NCBI GenBank assembly: GCA_029932035.1
Contig: JAOZQV010000056.1
Span: 1-13,444 of the forward strand
DNA from: Deltaproteobacteria bacterium
Lineage (GTDB): Bacteria > Desulfobacterota > DSM-4660 > Desulfatiglandales > Desulfatiglandaceae
Direction: 5' to 3'
DNA length: 13,444 nt
Part shown: positions 1-6,218 of the stretch, piece after piece
Position numbering within the stretch: position 1 is the stretch's first letter
Layout: each line of letters opens with the position of its first letter
Program-made: the position numbers and the translations under genes
Notes under the pieces: model-generated
What the model was told of the DNA's origin: nothing
Seen by the model: the letters and a program-made list of their open reading frames with translations, nothing else
Databases searched by the model: none

Positions 1-47
1 TTGCACGCATTTTTAAGTGCCAGGGTGGCGTGGTCTGTGCCTTTAGC

Positions 48-1031
48 CTATAGTAAGTCTTGTCGATAGTACCAATCAACGGTTCGCTTTATACCAGCAG
101 CTAAATCAGTTTCAGGTCTGTACCCAAGCTCATTCATTGCTTTAGAAATGTTTGAACCATGGTCGCTGGTTAAAAACTTTATCTTACTCTGAGAAAGAAT
201 CGGTTCTTTTCCCGTAATTCTTGAAAAGGCTTCAAAAAATCTTGCCAAAATTTCTGCGGAAGGTTTAGGGAATCTAAAGCGTGGCAAAGAAACATTAAGG
301 GCCTGAGCAATAGTTTCTGCATATTCCCTAACCGTAATAACTCGAGGACCTGCCATGTTATAAATCTCGCCGAAACTGACTGGGTTATTTGCTAATAAAC
401 AAAAACCCTGAACGACATCCTCGATATAGGTTGGATGTAGGACCGCCTTTCCATCTCCAATAAGAAAGAACCTCTTGTTCCCGATTGCCCTATATAACGG
501 CAACCGTCGTAAATCACCCGGCCCATAAACAAAATCGGGGCGGAGTACTGTCACTGACAGGTCTTTCCGTTTTTGGTGAAACCCTAAGACAAGTTTTTCT
601 CCTTCACATTTAGTCAACTCATAGATATAGGGCGGTCTGTAAGGTAACGTTTCTGAGGCTTGAGCATGCCCTTTACCTTGCACTCCTGGCGTGCTACAAA
701 AGATAAAATGCTTGACCTCGCCTTCATGTGCTGCTTCTATCAGATTCCGGGTCCCGTGAACGTTAACGGCAAAAAAAGCCTTTTCAGGAATACCCCACTT
801 GCCGATTTGTGCCGCCAAATGATAAATTACTTGAGCATCCTTTACGGCTTCCTTAAGGGACTCTTTATCGGTAATATCTCCGTAAATGAACTCAACACGG
901 TCAAGGTCCTTAAGCTCGCTGACGCTACTTGTTCTCCTTACCAAACATTTACACCGATGCCCCTCCTTAGCAAGCGCCCTCACCAAATGTGAACCAAGAA
1001 AGCCTGTTGCTCCGCTGATTAAAATATTCAC
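48..1031 (-). CDS. NAD-dependent epimerase/dehydratase (extended SDR family)
   Basis: This is an extended short-chain dehydrogenase/reductase, probably acting on a nucleotide sugar or a polyprenyl-linked sugar in the cytoplasm. With the chosen GTG start it has 327 residues. An N-terminal Rossmann motif GATGFLG (about residues 7-13) binds NAD(P). The catalytic set is Ser113 (in FCSTPG) with Tyr137 and Lys141 (YELTK), followed by the family motif RPDFVYGPGD near 164-173. A longer ATG start at 1103 would add 24 residues and overlap the upstream glycosyltransferase gene by 62 bp. The Rossmann strand begins right at the GTG, and an AGG lies about 9 bases before it, so the GTG at 1031 is preferred. 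It is the last gene of the GT2-GT4-SDR set, 10 bp after the GT4 stop. The substrate cannot be read from sequence; a dehydratase, reductase or 4-epimerase role are all possible. Confidence 0.85.
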   Translation of the reverse strand: MNILISGATGFLGSHLVRALAKEGHRCKCLVRRTSSVSELKDLDRVEFIYGDITDKESLKEAVKDAQVIYHLAAQIGKWGIPEKAFFAVNVHGTRNLIEAAHEGEVKHFIFCSTPGVQGKGHAQASETLPYRPPYIYELTKCEGEKLVLGFHQKRKDLSVTVLRPDFVYGPGDLRRLPLYRAIGNKRFFLIGDGKAVLHPTYIEDVVQGFCLLANNPVSFGEIYNMAGPRVITVREYAETIAQALNVSLPRFRFPKPSAEILARFFEAFSRITGKEPILSQSKIKFLTSDHGSNISKAMNELGYRPETDLAAGIKRTVDWYYRQDLL

Positions 1032-1041
1032 TTGTTTGGAC

Positions 1042-2205
1042 CTATTGATCGAGGATTTTGCGATTGTTACGATCAGCATGATAATTGACAACCAAACTTT
1101 CAATAACAGCTACCATTGTCTCCCAGGAGAACCTATGTTGTTCTTTTTTGATATTATTGATGAATTCCTCGGATTTCTGCTCCCGAAAAAAGCGCAAAAT
1201 AGCTTGGGCCAGCTCGTCTGGGTCCCGGGGAGGAACAAGGTATCCTGTCTTTCCATCCTCAATCACTTCCGGTAAAGAACCCACCTTTGTGGCAATAACA
1301 GGTTTATCAAAGCCGAATGCGGTCTGAATGACCCCGCTGCCGGTAGCGGAAATATAGGGCTGGACCACGAGATCTGCAGCACTGAAGTAGCTTCTGATCT
1401 CTTCATTTGGCACATACTTATCAACCACAACCACAGCAGATTCGACATCTTTATCCTTGATTAAACGAAGGTATTTATCCTTATCCCCCCAAAACTCCCC
1501 AACCACCAGGAGAGTTACCTCAATTTTTGAAAGCACTTGAGGAAGCGCCTCGATGAGATATCTCAACCCTTTATACTCTCGAACAAAGCCAAAAAATAGG
1601 ATAACGTTCCCCTGTAAGTCATGCTTTTTCCTAACTACATCAGGATCGGAAGGGCCAAAATTGAATACCTCATAAGTAGGATGGAAGGTTGTCCGCACCT
1701 CTGCTCCAGGAATCATGGAGAGAAGATCTTGTTGGTCCTCCGCTGAATGAACTATAAAAAAATCACCTGTTTTCAAGACAAATCTGGTCAGTATTTTGTC
1801 AACCCATTTGGATTCATGCTCCACCAAGTTATGGCATATATAAAGGATCTTGGTTTTACTGAAATGGTTTACAAGTGTTGAAATTATCCAGAATTGGGGT
1901 GCCCAGAATGAAACCCACCACGGTAGGATGACAAGATCCGCTCTATCCCTTACGATCTTTAAGGCGGCATTCACCCACGTGAAAGGATTCATTGAATCAA
2001 TCAGCGGCAGCACACCCTCTTCTCGGATCTGCTCCTCGCTGGGGTCAATATCGGTTTTACCCGGAAAAAGAAATTGCGGGTATTGTCTGCTAAAAGAAAT
2101 AAAGGTAGTTTCGTGTCGTTTCTTCAGGCACCTGAATAGAAGCGTGGTATAGTGTGATATCCCGCCGCGAAATGGATAAGTGGGTCCTATCAGAATGATT
2201 CTCAT
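1042..2205 (-). CDS. Glycosyltransferase family 4 (GT-B fold)
   Basis: This 387-residue GT-B glycosyltransferase probably transfers a sugar from a nucleotide donor onto a growing surface glycan or glycolipid. The N-terminus has the acceptor-domain signature IGPTYPFRGGISHY (about 6-19), with the glycine-rich loop typical of GT4 enzymes. The C-terminal donor-binding domain (about 195-350) has FGFVREYKGL near 205-214 and GSLPEVIEDGKTGYLVPP near 309-326. The usual donor-site E-x7-E motif is not intact. The matching segment, ISATGSGVIQTAFGFDKPV (285-303), has Ala287 and Thr295 where the glutamates normally sit; related GT4 proteins with SGVxQ in this place are familiar to me, so this is more likely a subfamily trait than decay. 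Its ATG overlaps the stop of the GT2 gene (ATGA), which points to coupled translation. No signal peptide or membrane span is visible. Confidence 0.88.
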   Translation of the reverse strand: MRIILIGPTYPFRGGISHYTTLLFRCLKKRHETTFISFSRQYPQFLFPGKTDIDPSEEQIREEGVLPLIDSMNPFTWVNAALKIVRDRADLVILPWWVSFWAPQFWIISTLVNHFSKTKILYICHNLVEHESKWVDKILTRFVLKTGDFFIVHSAEDQQDLLSMIPGAEVRTTFHPTYEVFNFGPSDPDVVRKKHDLQGNVILFFGFVREYKGLRYLIEALPQVLSKIEVTLLVVGEFWGDKDKYLRLIKDKDVESAVVVVDKYVPNEEIRSYFSAADLVVQPYISATGSGVIQTAFGFDKPVIATKVGSLPEVIEDGKTGYLVPPRDPDELAQAILRFFREQKSEEFINNIKKEQHRFSWETMVAVIESLVVNYHADRNNRKILDQ

Positions 2206-3164
2206 GGTTTGTGGTGGGAACTTAGGTGATCAAGTTCGATTCGTTTTACCCGTAAGAGAGTCTCCTCAATAAGCCTCCTGTTGAGGGAGATGATATCCGC
2301 CACTAATCCAATCATCAAAACCTGGAATCCAGTGATAAACAAAATGGCTGCCAGGATCAAAGACTGGATGTGCCCGCTACTCTGTCCTGCCAAGAAGTAA
2401 ATCAGGAATCGAAAAGACGGTATCAGGCCGCCAAGAATAAAGAGAAGACCAATATACAAGAAAACGCGAAGGGGCCTATACATGGTAAAAGACCGAATCA
2501 TCGTCGCCATTGACCTCGCAATGAACCTGGGAATGCTGTTGAAAAGCCTGGACTCGCGGGTGTCAGGGTTTGTCCCAATGGGCACGTTGGCAATGACCAT
2601 GCGTTTATTGCTTCCTTGAATGATGGTTTCAATCGTATAAGAAAAATCAGTCACAATGTTCGTCTGCATAGCCGCCTCACGGCTGAAGGCACGAAATCCG
2701 CTCACGGCATCAAGGACATCTGTGTCAGAAAGAAGGCGCACCATAAAGCTTCCCAGTTTCTGGAGCTTTTTTTTCGATCCACTGAAATGTGGCATCTTGT
2801 CGGTATTCCGATCACCAATCACCATGTCAGCCTCGCCCTTCAAAATAGGGGCAATAAGCTTTGGAATATCCTGGCCTCGATACTGGTTATCGCCATCGGT
2901 GTTGACGATGACATCTGCCCCGAGTTTTAGGCTTGCATTCAGCCCAACAAAAAATGTAGTGGCAAGGCCTCTGTTGCGGATATTTCTGGCAATATGGTCC
3001 ACGCCTATCTCTTTAGCGACAGAGATGGTTTTGTCTGTACTGCCATCGTCAATGACAAGGATTTCTACCTGATCCACACCATCTATCTGGCGCGGGATAT
3101 CCCGGACCGTTAACGGCAATGTCTGTTCTTCATTATAGCAAGGTATTTGAACAATGAGTTTCAT
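2202..3164 (-). CDS. Membrane-anchored glycosyltransferase family 2
   Basis: This 320-residue GT-A enzyme resembles the DPM1/GtrB-type transferases that load a sugar onto a polyprenyl phosphate at the inner face of the inner membrane. The start has IPCYNEEQTL (about 7-16), the nucleotide-binding VIDDGSTD (37-44) and the metal-binding TDGDNQY (89-95, a DxD-like site). Two hydrophobic segments follow the catalytic domain (about 234-256 and 265-290) and end in a basic cytoplasmic tail, as in GtrB-like proteins. It is the first gene of the GT2-GT4-SDR set and shares an ATGA overlap with GT4. The start codon ATG has a weak purine-rich site (AGGG) about 7 bases upstream. The role in polysaccharide or glycolipid assembly is inferred from the neighbours; the sugar and the lipid carrier are unknown. 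Confidence 0.9.
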   Translation of the reverse strand: MKLIVQIPCYNEEQTLPLTVRDIPRQIDGVDQVEILVIDDGSTDKTISVAKEIGVDHIARNIRNRGLATTFFVGLNASLKLGADVIVNTDGDNQYRGQDIPKLIAPILKGEADMVIGDRNTDKMPHFSGSKKKLQKLGSFMVRLLSDTDVLDAVSGFRAFSREAAMQTNIVTDFSYTIETIIQGSNKRMVIANVPIGTNPDTRESRLFNSIPRFIARSMATMIRSFTMYRPLRVFLYIGLLFILGGLIPSFRFLIYFLAGQSSGHIQSLILAAILFITGFQVLMIGLVADIISLNRRLIEETLLRVKRIELDHLSSHHKP

Positions 3165-3201
3165 GGTTCAGCCCTATTCCAAAGAATGACTTCATTTCGT
3201 C

Positions 3202-3243
3202 CTATTCAATATCAAAAGAGCATGTTGCAATGGCAGCTAACAT
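3202..3243 (-). other. Possible 13-codon leader ORF upstream of the GT2 gene
   Basis: An ATG at 3243 sits 2 bases after a good Shine-Dalgarno-like AGGAGAG. It opens a 13-residue frame (MLAAIATCSFDIE) that stops with TAG 38 bases before the GT2 start. It lies in the predicted leader of the GT2 transcript. The spacing from the ribosome site to ATG is short, and the peptide has no run of a single amino acid that would suggest classic attenuation, so this is tentative. Confidence 0.22.
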
Positions 3244-3320
3244 AACTCTCCTATCTGTTGCTAATCAAAATGTGGTTAAGTAATCACAGTGAAGTGTTAT
3301 AGTTAATAATATTAATAAAA

Positions 3321-3349
3321 TGTATACATGTATCCAAAAACTATCTCAA
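3321..3349 (-). promoter_or_regulatory. Candidate sigma-70 promoter for the GT2-GT4-SDR set
   Basis: On the minus strand TTGAGA (3344-3349) and TATACA (3321-3326) are separated by 17 bases. The first matches the -35 consensus at five of six positions and the second the -10 consensus at four of six. The region is strongly AT-rich and would give a leader of about 150 bases before the GT2 ATG. It is a motif match only. Confidence 0.35.
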
Positions 3350-3728
3350 GTTAGTAGAAATTGCCGAACAGTTTGTGGCGGTATCTCACCGGATATTGAT
3401 TTGAGTTCTATTGATCGCTGATCTCTATTATAGGTCAATAGCTCATCTACTGCAATACCAAAACTGCATTTGAAAATCTATTGGATCTGCATGGGTTCAT
3501 TAAACGCTTCTGGCCATGACGAAGATGCCGGTGAGATTCTTACGGTGGAAAATAAGCTGGTACGGCTGAAGCTGCAACATTGATTTGTGGGAAGGAAATC
3601 TTGTTTATCTATGCCTGCCCAGCGGAACGCGGGGTTATCGTATATGTTTCCCCGTTACCATATTGATATGTCATCATGTTTTTGTCGAAAATTTTTGCAA
3701 CATCGGGTAGAGATTGGTGAAGCCCGCC
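3350..3728. other. Spacer with unidentified short open stretches
   Basis: No gene can be supported between the methyltransferase stop and the GT2 promoter region. Short open stretches exist on both strands. On the minus strand 43 codons run from 3477 to a TGA at 3346-3348 without a start codon. On the plus strand a frame open from about 3433 includes an ATG at 3491 and ends at 3583, and another plus frame runs 3587-3835 into the antisense of the methyltransferase gene. None resembles a family I know. The mix of half-open frames could be decayed coding sequence or chance. No terminator-like hairpin is evident after the methyltransferase gene. Confidence 0.4.
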
Positions 3729-4319
3729 TTACCTCTTACTGCTTATCACATAGACCCAATTCAAGGAAAGATCGATTCTATGGAAATGGGGCGCCCCCTT
3801 TTCTAAGAAAGACTCAATTGCTCCACATGGCATAATCTCCTTTGTGGTGTGCCCTCTCCCATGTCTTTTTTGACTGATCTCATCAACAACAGAAAACCCA
3901 TGCTCGTTAAAATCGAGAAGCACCATCTTCCCCTTTCCCGAGAAAATACGCAGCAGTTGTCTGAGTACGGCTTCAGGGTGTCTGACTTCGTGAAAGAGAT
4001 TTGCACAGACAATGTTGTCAAGGCAACCATCCCGGAAACAGGGCTGATGGAGGTCTAATTGGAGCCAGTGAATATTTTGAACCTCGGAAAAGGGCGCAGC
4101 ATACTTAACAGCATCTAACTTTTCTCGCTTAATATCTCCTGATACAATCTGACACCCTTTTTCAACAAGGACTCGTGTCATCCGAGCAGATCCGGTCGCT
4201 GCATCAAAAACTAAATCTCCCGGATCAATATCAGCCAGCTCTATCGCCCTTTCATACTCATCAAAGAGGCTATAGCCCATTTCTGAAAGATACTCATCTG
4301 TGCTCTTTTTCTCTTTCAT
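3729..4319 (-). CDS. Class I SAM-dependent methyltransferase
   Basis: This 196-residue protein is a compact class I methyltransferase. Motif I is VFDAATGSARMT (about 37-48), a variant of the usual DxGxGxG loop with Ala-Thr replacing the first glycines. It is followed by an acidic strand end at GDIK (61-64) that should hold the SAM ribose, LDLH (88-91), and the motif IV-like region DNIVCANLFHEV (101-112). The C-terminal half has a histidine/arginine-rich stretch, QKRHGRGH (150-157), that may help bind a substrate. The substrate is unknown; UbiE/Coq5-like small-molecule methylation is one option. It lies 43 bp after an anti-sigma gene with no visible terminator between them, so it is probably the third gene of a sigma/anti-sigma operon. 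GGAG sits 9 bases before the ATG. Family call is firm; function is open. Confidence 0.82.
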   Translation of the reverse strand: MKEKKSTDEYLSEMGYSLFDEYERAIELADIDPGDLVFDAATGSARMTRVLVEKGCQIVSGDIKREKLDAVKYAAPFSEVQNIHWLQLDLHQPCFRDGCLDNIVCANLFHEVRHPEAVLRQLLRIFSGKGKMVLLDFNEHGFSVVDEISQKRHGRGHTTKEIMPCGAIESFLEKGAPHFHRIDLSLNWVYVISSKR

Positions 4320-4362
4320 TCTTTAGAACTCCGGTATCTTTTCCGTAGGATTGACTTGATGA

Positions 4363-4608
4363 TTATGACTGTTTAGAAGGAAAACAGTCACGAAGCGCTG
4401 CCCTCAAATGCTTCCTCATATCTGGCGTTATCTCTTCCTCTGCCGCTTTTTTAGACAGCTCGATCGATTTTCGTAACGAATCAACACATTCTCTGCACTC
4501 AGGGCAGTGGCGGAGGTGGTTTTCGATCTCGCGGCAGATATCATCATGCAATTCACCGTCTAAATATTCCGATATCCTTTCAAAATCTTTTTTACATTCC
4601 TCCTTCAT
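4363..4608 (-). CDS. Zinc-finger anti-sigma factor (ZAS type), soluble
   Basis: This 81-residue protein has the anti-sigma zinc-binding signature H-x3-C-x2-C at His31, Cys35 and Cys38 (HLRHCPEC). It is preceded by the usual ISEYLDGEL helix (12-20), and Cys5 is a possible fourth ligand. Cys25 and Cys41 add further thiols. There is no transmembrane segment, so unlike many anti-sigma factors it should act in the cytoplasm, where a redox or metal signal could release the sigma factor. Its ATG overlaps the stop of the ECF sigma gene (ATGA), the standard arrangement of a sigma factor with its inhibitor. Its length is normal for a bare ZAS domain with a short helical tail. The signal it senses cannot be read from sequence. 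Confidence 0.87.
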   Translation of the reverse strand: MKEECKKDFERISEYLDGELHDDICREIENHLRHCPECRECVDSLRKSIELSKKAAEEEITPDMRKHLRAALRDCFPSKQS

Positions 4609-5213
4609 TGGGCTCTTCCTTCCATATATTGTTTTGATATTTCTTCCCTCATAAAGAGGCGTGCCCTGTGCAGCCTTGTTTTAACCGATTGCGTTGATAT
4701 CTCGAGAATTTCGGCTGTTTCTTTTGTGTTGAATCCCTCGATCTCCCTAAGGTTAAATACCAGCCTGTACTTGTGGGGAAGTGTCTGAATAGCCACATCA
4801 ATGATTCTTTTCAATTCAGCCCGCATGACATTATCAGATGGATCATCCGACCAATCCGGAATTTCATATTTGCCATCAGATCCATCCTCATGGATAAAGG
4901 AATCAAGGGATATCTCATAATCGGGTTCACATTTCTTCTTTCGTCGTTTCCTAATACATGCCCTGGCGGCGATCATAAAAAGCCAGTTCTTCAATTTGGT
5001 CTCTCCACGGAAGTCCTTAAGATATCGGAAGGCATTTAAGAAGGTCTCCTGTGCGATATCCTCTGCATCCTGGAGATGACCGCACATCTTCAGACCAAAG
5101 GTAAATATCCGGTCCTCATACCGCCCCACAATCTTTTCCATGGCCTCCATGGAGCCCGCCTTGAATTCGGTGATCAAATGATGGTCGGTTGGGTTGGAAG
5201 CTATGCTTTTCAT
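4605..5213 (-). CDS. ECF-type RNA polymerase sigma factor
   Basis: This 202-residue protein is a group 4 (extracytoplasmic function) sigma factor that should direct RNA polymerase to a small regulon. Region 2 covers about residues 25-90, including DAEDIAQETFLNAFRYL (49-65) and the -10-recognising KLKNWLFMIAARACIRKRRKK (73-93). An acidic linker (about 96-130) leads to region 4, about 140-193, with the helix-turn-helix FNTKETAEILEISTQSVKTR (161-180). There is no region 1.1 or 3. An AAGGA site about 8 bases before the ATG supports the start. It forms an overlapping pair with the anti-sigma gene and is probably followed by the methyltransferase gene. The promoter seen upstream is sigma-70-like, so autoregulation is not shown by the sequence. 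Confidence 0.92.
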   Translation of the reverse strand: MKSIASNPTDHHLITEFKAGSMEAMEKIVGRYEDRIFTFGLKMCGHLQDAEDIAQETFLNAFRYLKDFRGETKLKNWLFMIAARACIRKRRKKKCEPDYEISLDSFIHEDGSDGKYEIPDWSDDPSDNVMRAELKRIIDVAIQTLPHKYRLVFNLREIEGFNTKETAEILEISTQSVKTRLHRARLFMREEISKQYMEGRAQ

Positions 5214-5310
5214 CTTAAATCCTTGATTCAGATCTTATCTACAGATGTTGTTAAGTGGTTGAGTAATCCCATCAAAGCGAAATAGCTACAATAATTCGCA
5301 ATTCCTAAAT

Positions 5311-5336
5311 CCATGTAAAAAGGACTTTTTACATGG
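5311..5336 (-). repeat. Perfect 12 bp inverted repeat in the sigma-gene leader
   Basis: CCATGTAAAAAG and CTTTTTACATGG pair perfectly with only 2 bases between them. The element lies about 97 bases before the sigma factor ATG and some 15 bases downstream of the predicted -10 box, so it would form at the 5' end of the mRNA or serve as an operator. It is not followed by a T-run on the minus strand, so it does not look like a terminator. Confidence 0.6.
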
Positions 5337-5350
5337 GTGTCATATATTGA

Positions 5351-5378
5351 ATCATACATTATCCAAACAGTATGTCAA
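5351..5378 (-). promoter_or_regulatory. Sigma-70 promoter for the sigma/anti-sigma/methyltransferase genes
   Basis: On the minus strand a perfect -35 box TTGACA (5373-5378) is followed after 16 bases by TATGAT (5351-5356), one mismatch from the -10 consensus. It is the best promoter match I found in the window. It implies a leader of about 130 bases that contains the 5311-5336 inverted repeat. Confidence 0.6.
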
Positions 5379-5535
5379 CTTTTTGCGATGTGTGGGGTCA
5401 GGTCCGTGGAGGGGGGCTCTTTTCCGGGTTGGATATAATGGCTTGGAGAGATCCTGATGTGCTTGGAGCGTATCCAAAGGCCCTCGCTCCGGTCCTGGTT
5501 CCAATTCAGAGGATAAAATTAGGGGGAGAAGGTGG
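5379..5535. other. Spacer downstream of the lipoprotein gene
   Basis: No gene is supported. A GGGGTCAGGTCC string near 5395 resembles the end sequence often seen beside REP-associated (Y1) transposase elements in related bacteria. This is from memory and no transposase is present. A weak inverted repeat, GGAGCG/CGCTCC (5465-5490, 14-base loop), could be a modest end-of-transcript hairpin for the lipoprotein gene but lacks a T-tract. The plus-strand open frame 5372-5590 runs into antisense of the lipoprotein gene and is not credible as a gene. Confidence 0.35.
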
Positions 5536-6126
5536 TTATTTCCACTTTGACTTGATCAGTTTAAGCGCCGGTTCCGATGAAATAATATAATATACGCTCC
5601 CCTCGTCTGAGCGGATGCTGTCTCCCATTATTTTCATACTACTGTTAAGCTTCACAGTGGCGAGGATATTGAGTTTTCCATCAGCCTGTTTGGCCTTTTC
5701 ATACTGCTCCCTTGTAAGCTTGCCTTCAGGGTCGAAGACCCAGTATATGATTTTGTTGTGGGCCATAACCGTTGGGTCGCCAAAATCGAAGGATAAGGAC
5801 CCCACTAATGCTTGAATCTTCTTTATGGTGGTCGCCGCATATCGCTCGTAAAGGATAACAACCTTGTCCGTAGCCTTGTCCGCAACCACGTAGAGGTCAC
5901 CGTCTTTAAATTTGAAGGTCCAGGGGTTTGCGGCTTCCACGGGATGCTTTAGAGCAGTTGCCCTTTGCCCGTCTGTCAGCTTCTTTCCAAGGGTATAGTC
6001 TCCTCGAGATATATTCAGTCTCTCCACCTTTCCCAGAAGATCTGAAAGTTTATCGGAGGAACATGCGGATGAAAATGGCAAGAGGAGCAATATCAAAATT
6101 GCAATTTTTATAGACGTAAGATTCAC
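5536..6126 (-). CDS. Predicted outer- or inner-membrane lipoprotein of unknown function
   Basis: I do not recognise the family. The 196-residue product begins with Lys7 and a hydrophobic stretch (8-18) ending in the lipobox FSSAC, so Cys22 should be lipidated after signal peptidase II cleavage. The mature part is soluble and mostly polar, with alternating strands such as WTFKFKDGDLYVVAD (about 69-83), suggesting a small beta-rich domain. There are no CxxCH motifs, so it is not itself a cytochrome. The start codon is GTG with only a weak AGG nearby, and no ATG precedes the signal peptide. It begins 20 bases past a strong terminator that ends the octaheme cytochrome gene, leaving almost no room for a separate promoter; expression probably depends on read-through. 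A link to the cytochrome cluster is inferred from position only. Confidence 0.75.
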   Translation of the reverse strand: MNLTSIKIAILILLLLPFSSACSSDKLSDLLGKVERLNISRGDYTLGKKLTDGQRATALKHPVEAANPWTFKFKDGDLYVVADKATDKVVILYERYAATTIKKIQALVGSLSFDFGDPTVMAHNKIIYWVFDPEGKLTREQYEKAKQADGKLNILATVKLNSSMKIMGDSIRSDEGSVYYIISSEPALKLIKSKWK

Positions 6127-6146
6127 TATAATAACCTAAGGGTTGC

Positions 6147-6194
6147 AAAAAGCCGCCCCAATCATCCCGGTTTGCGCTGGTTGATTGGGGCGGC
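6147..6194 (-). terminator. Intrinsic terminator after the octaheme cytochrome gene
   Basis: A perfect 13 bp GC-rich stem (GCCGCCCCAATCA, 6182-6194 read on the minus strand, pairing with 6152-6164) encloses a 17-base loop. It is followed directly by TTTTT (6147-6151). It begins about 25 bases after the cytochrome stop codon, in the correct orientation for that gene. Confidence 0.85.
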
Positions 6195-6218
6195 GGATTA
6201 ACAAGAATACGTCACAGA

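Noticed and set aside
1032..1103. ATG start at 1103 for the epimerase/dehydratase gene, adding 24 N-terminal residues
   Set aside because: It would overlap the GT4 gene by 62 bp and put a non-family hydrophobic stretch ahead of the Rossmann strand; the GTG at 1031 fits the family start.
3587..3835. Plus-strand 82-codon frame
   Set aside because: It has no family resemblance and its last 107 bases are antisense to the methyltransferase gene.
5311..5336. Intrinsic terminator
   Set aside because: The stem is AT-rich with a 2-base loop and no T-run follows on either strand.
5372..5590. Plus-strand 72-codon frame
   Set aside because: It has no ribosome site, overlaps the 3' end of the lipoprotein gene antisense, and shows no domain.
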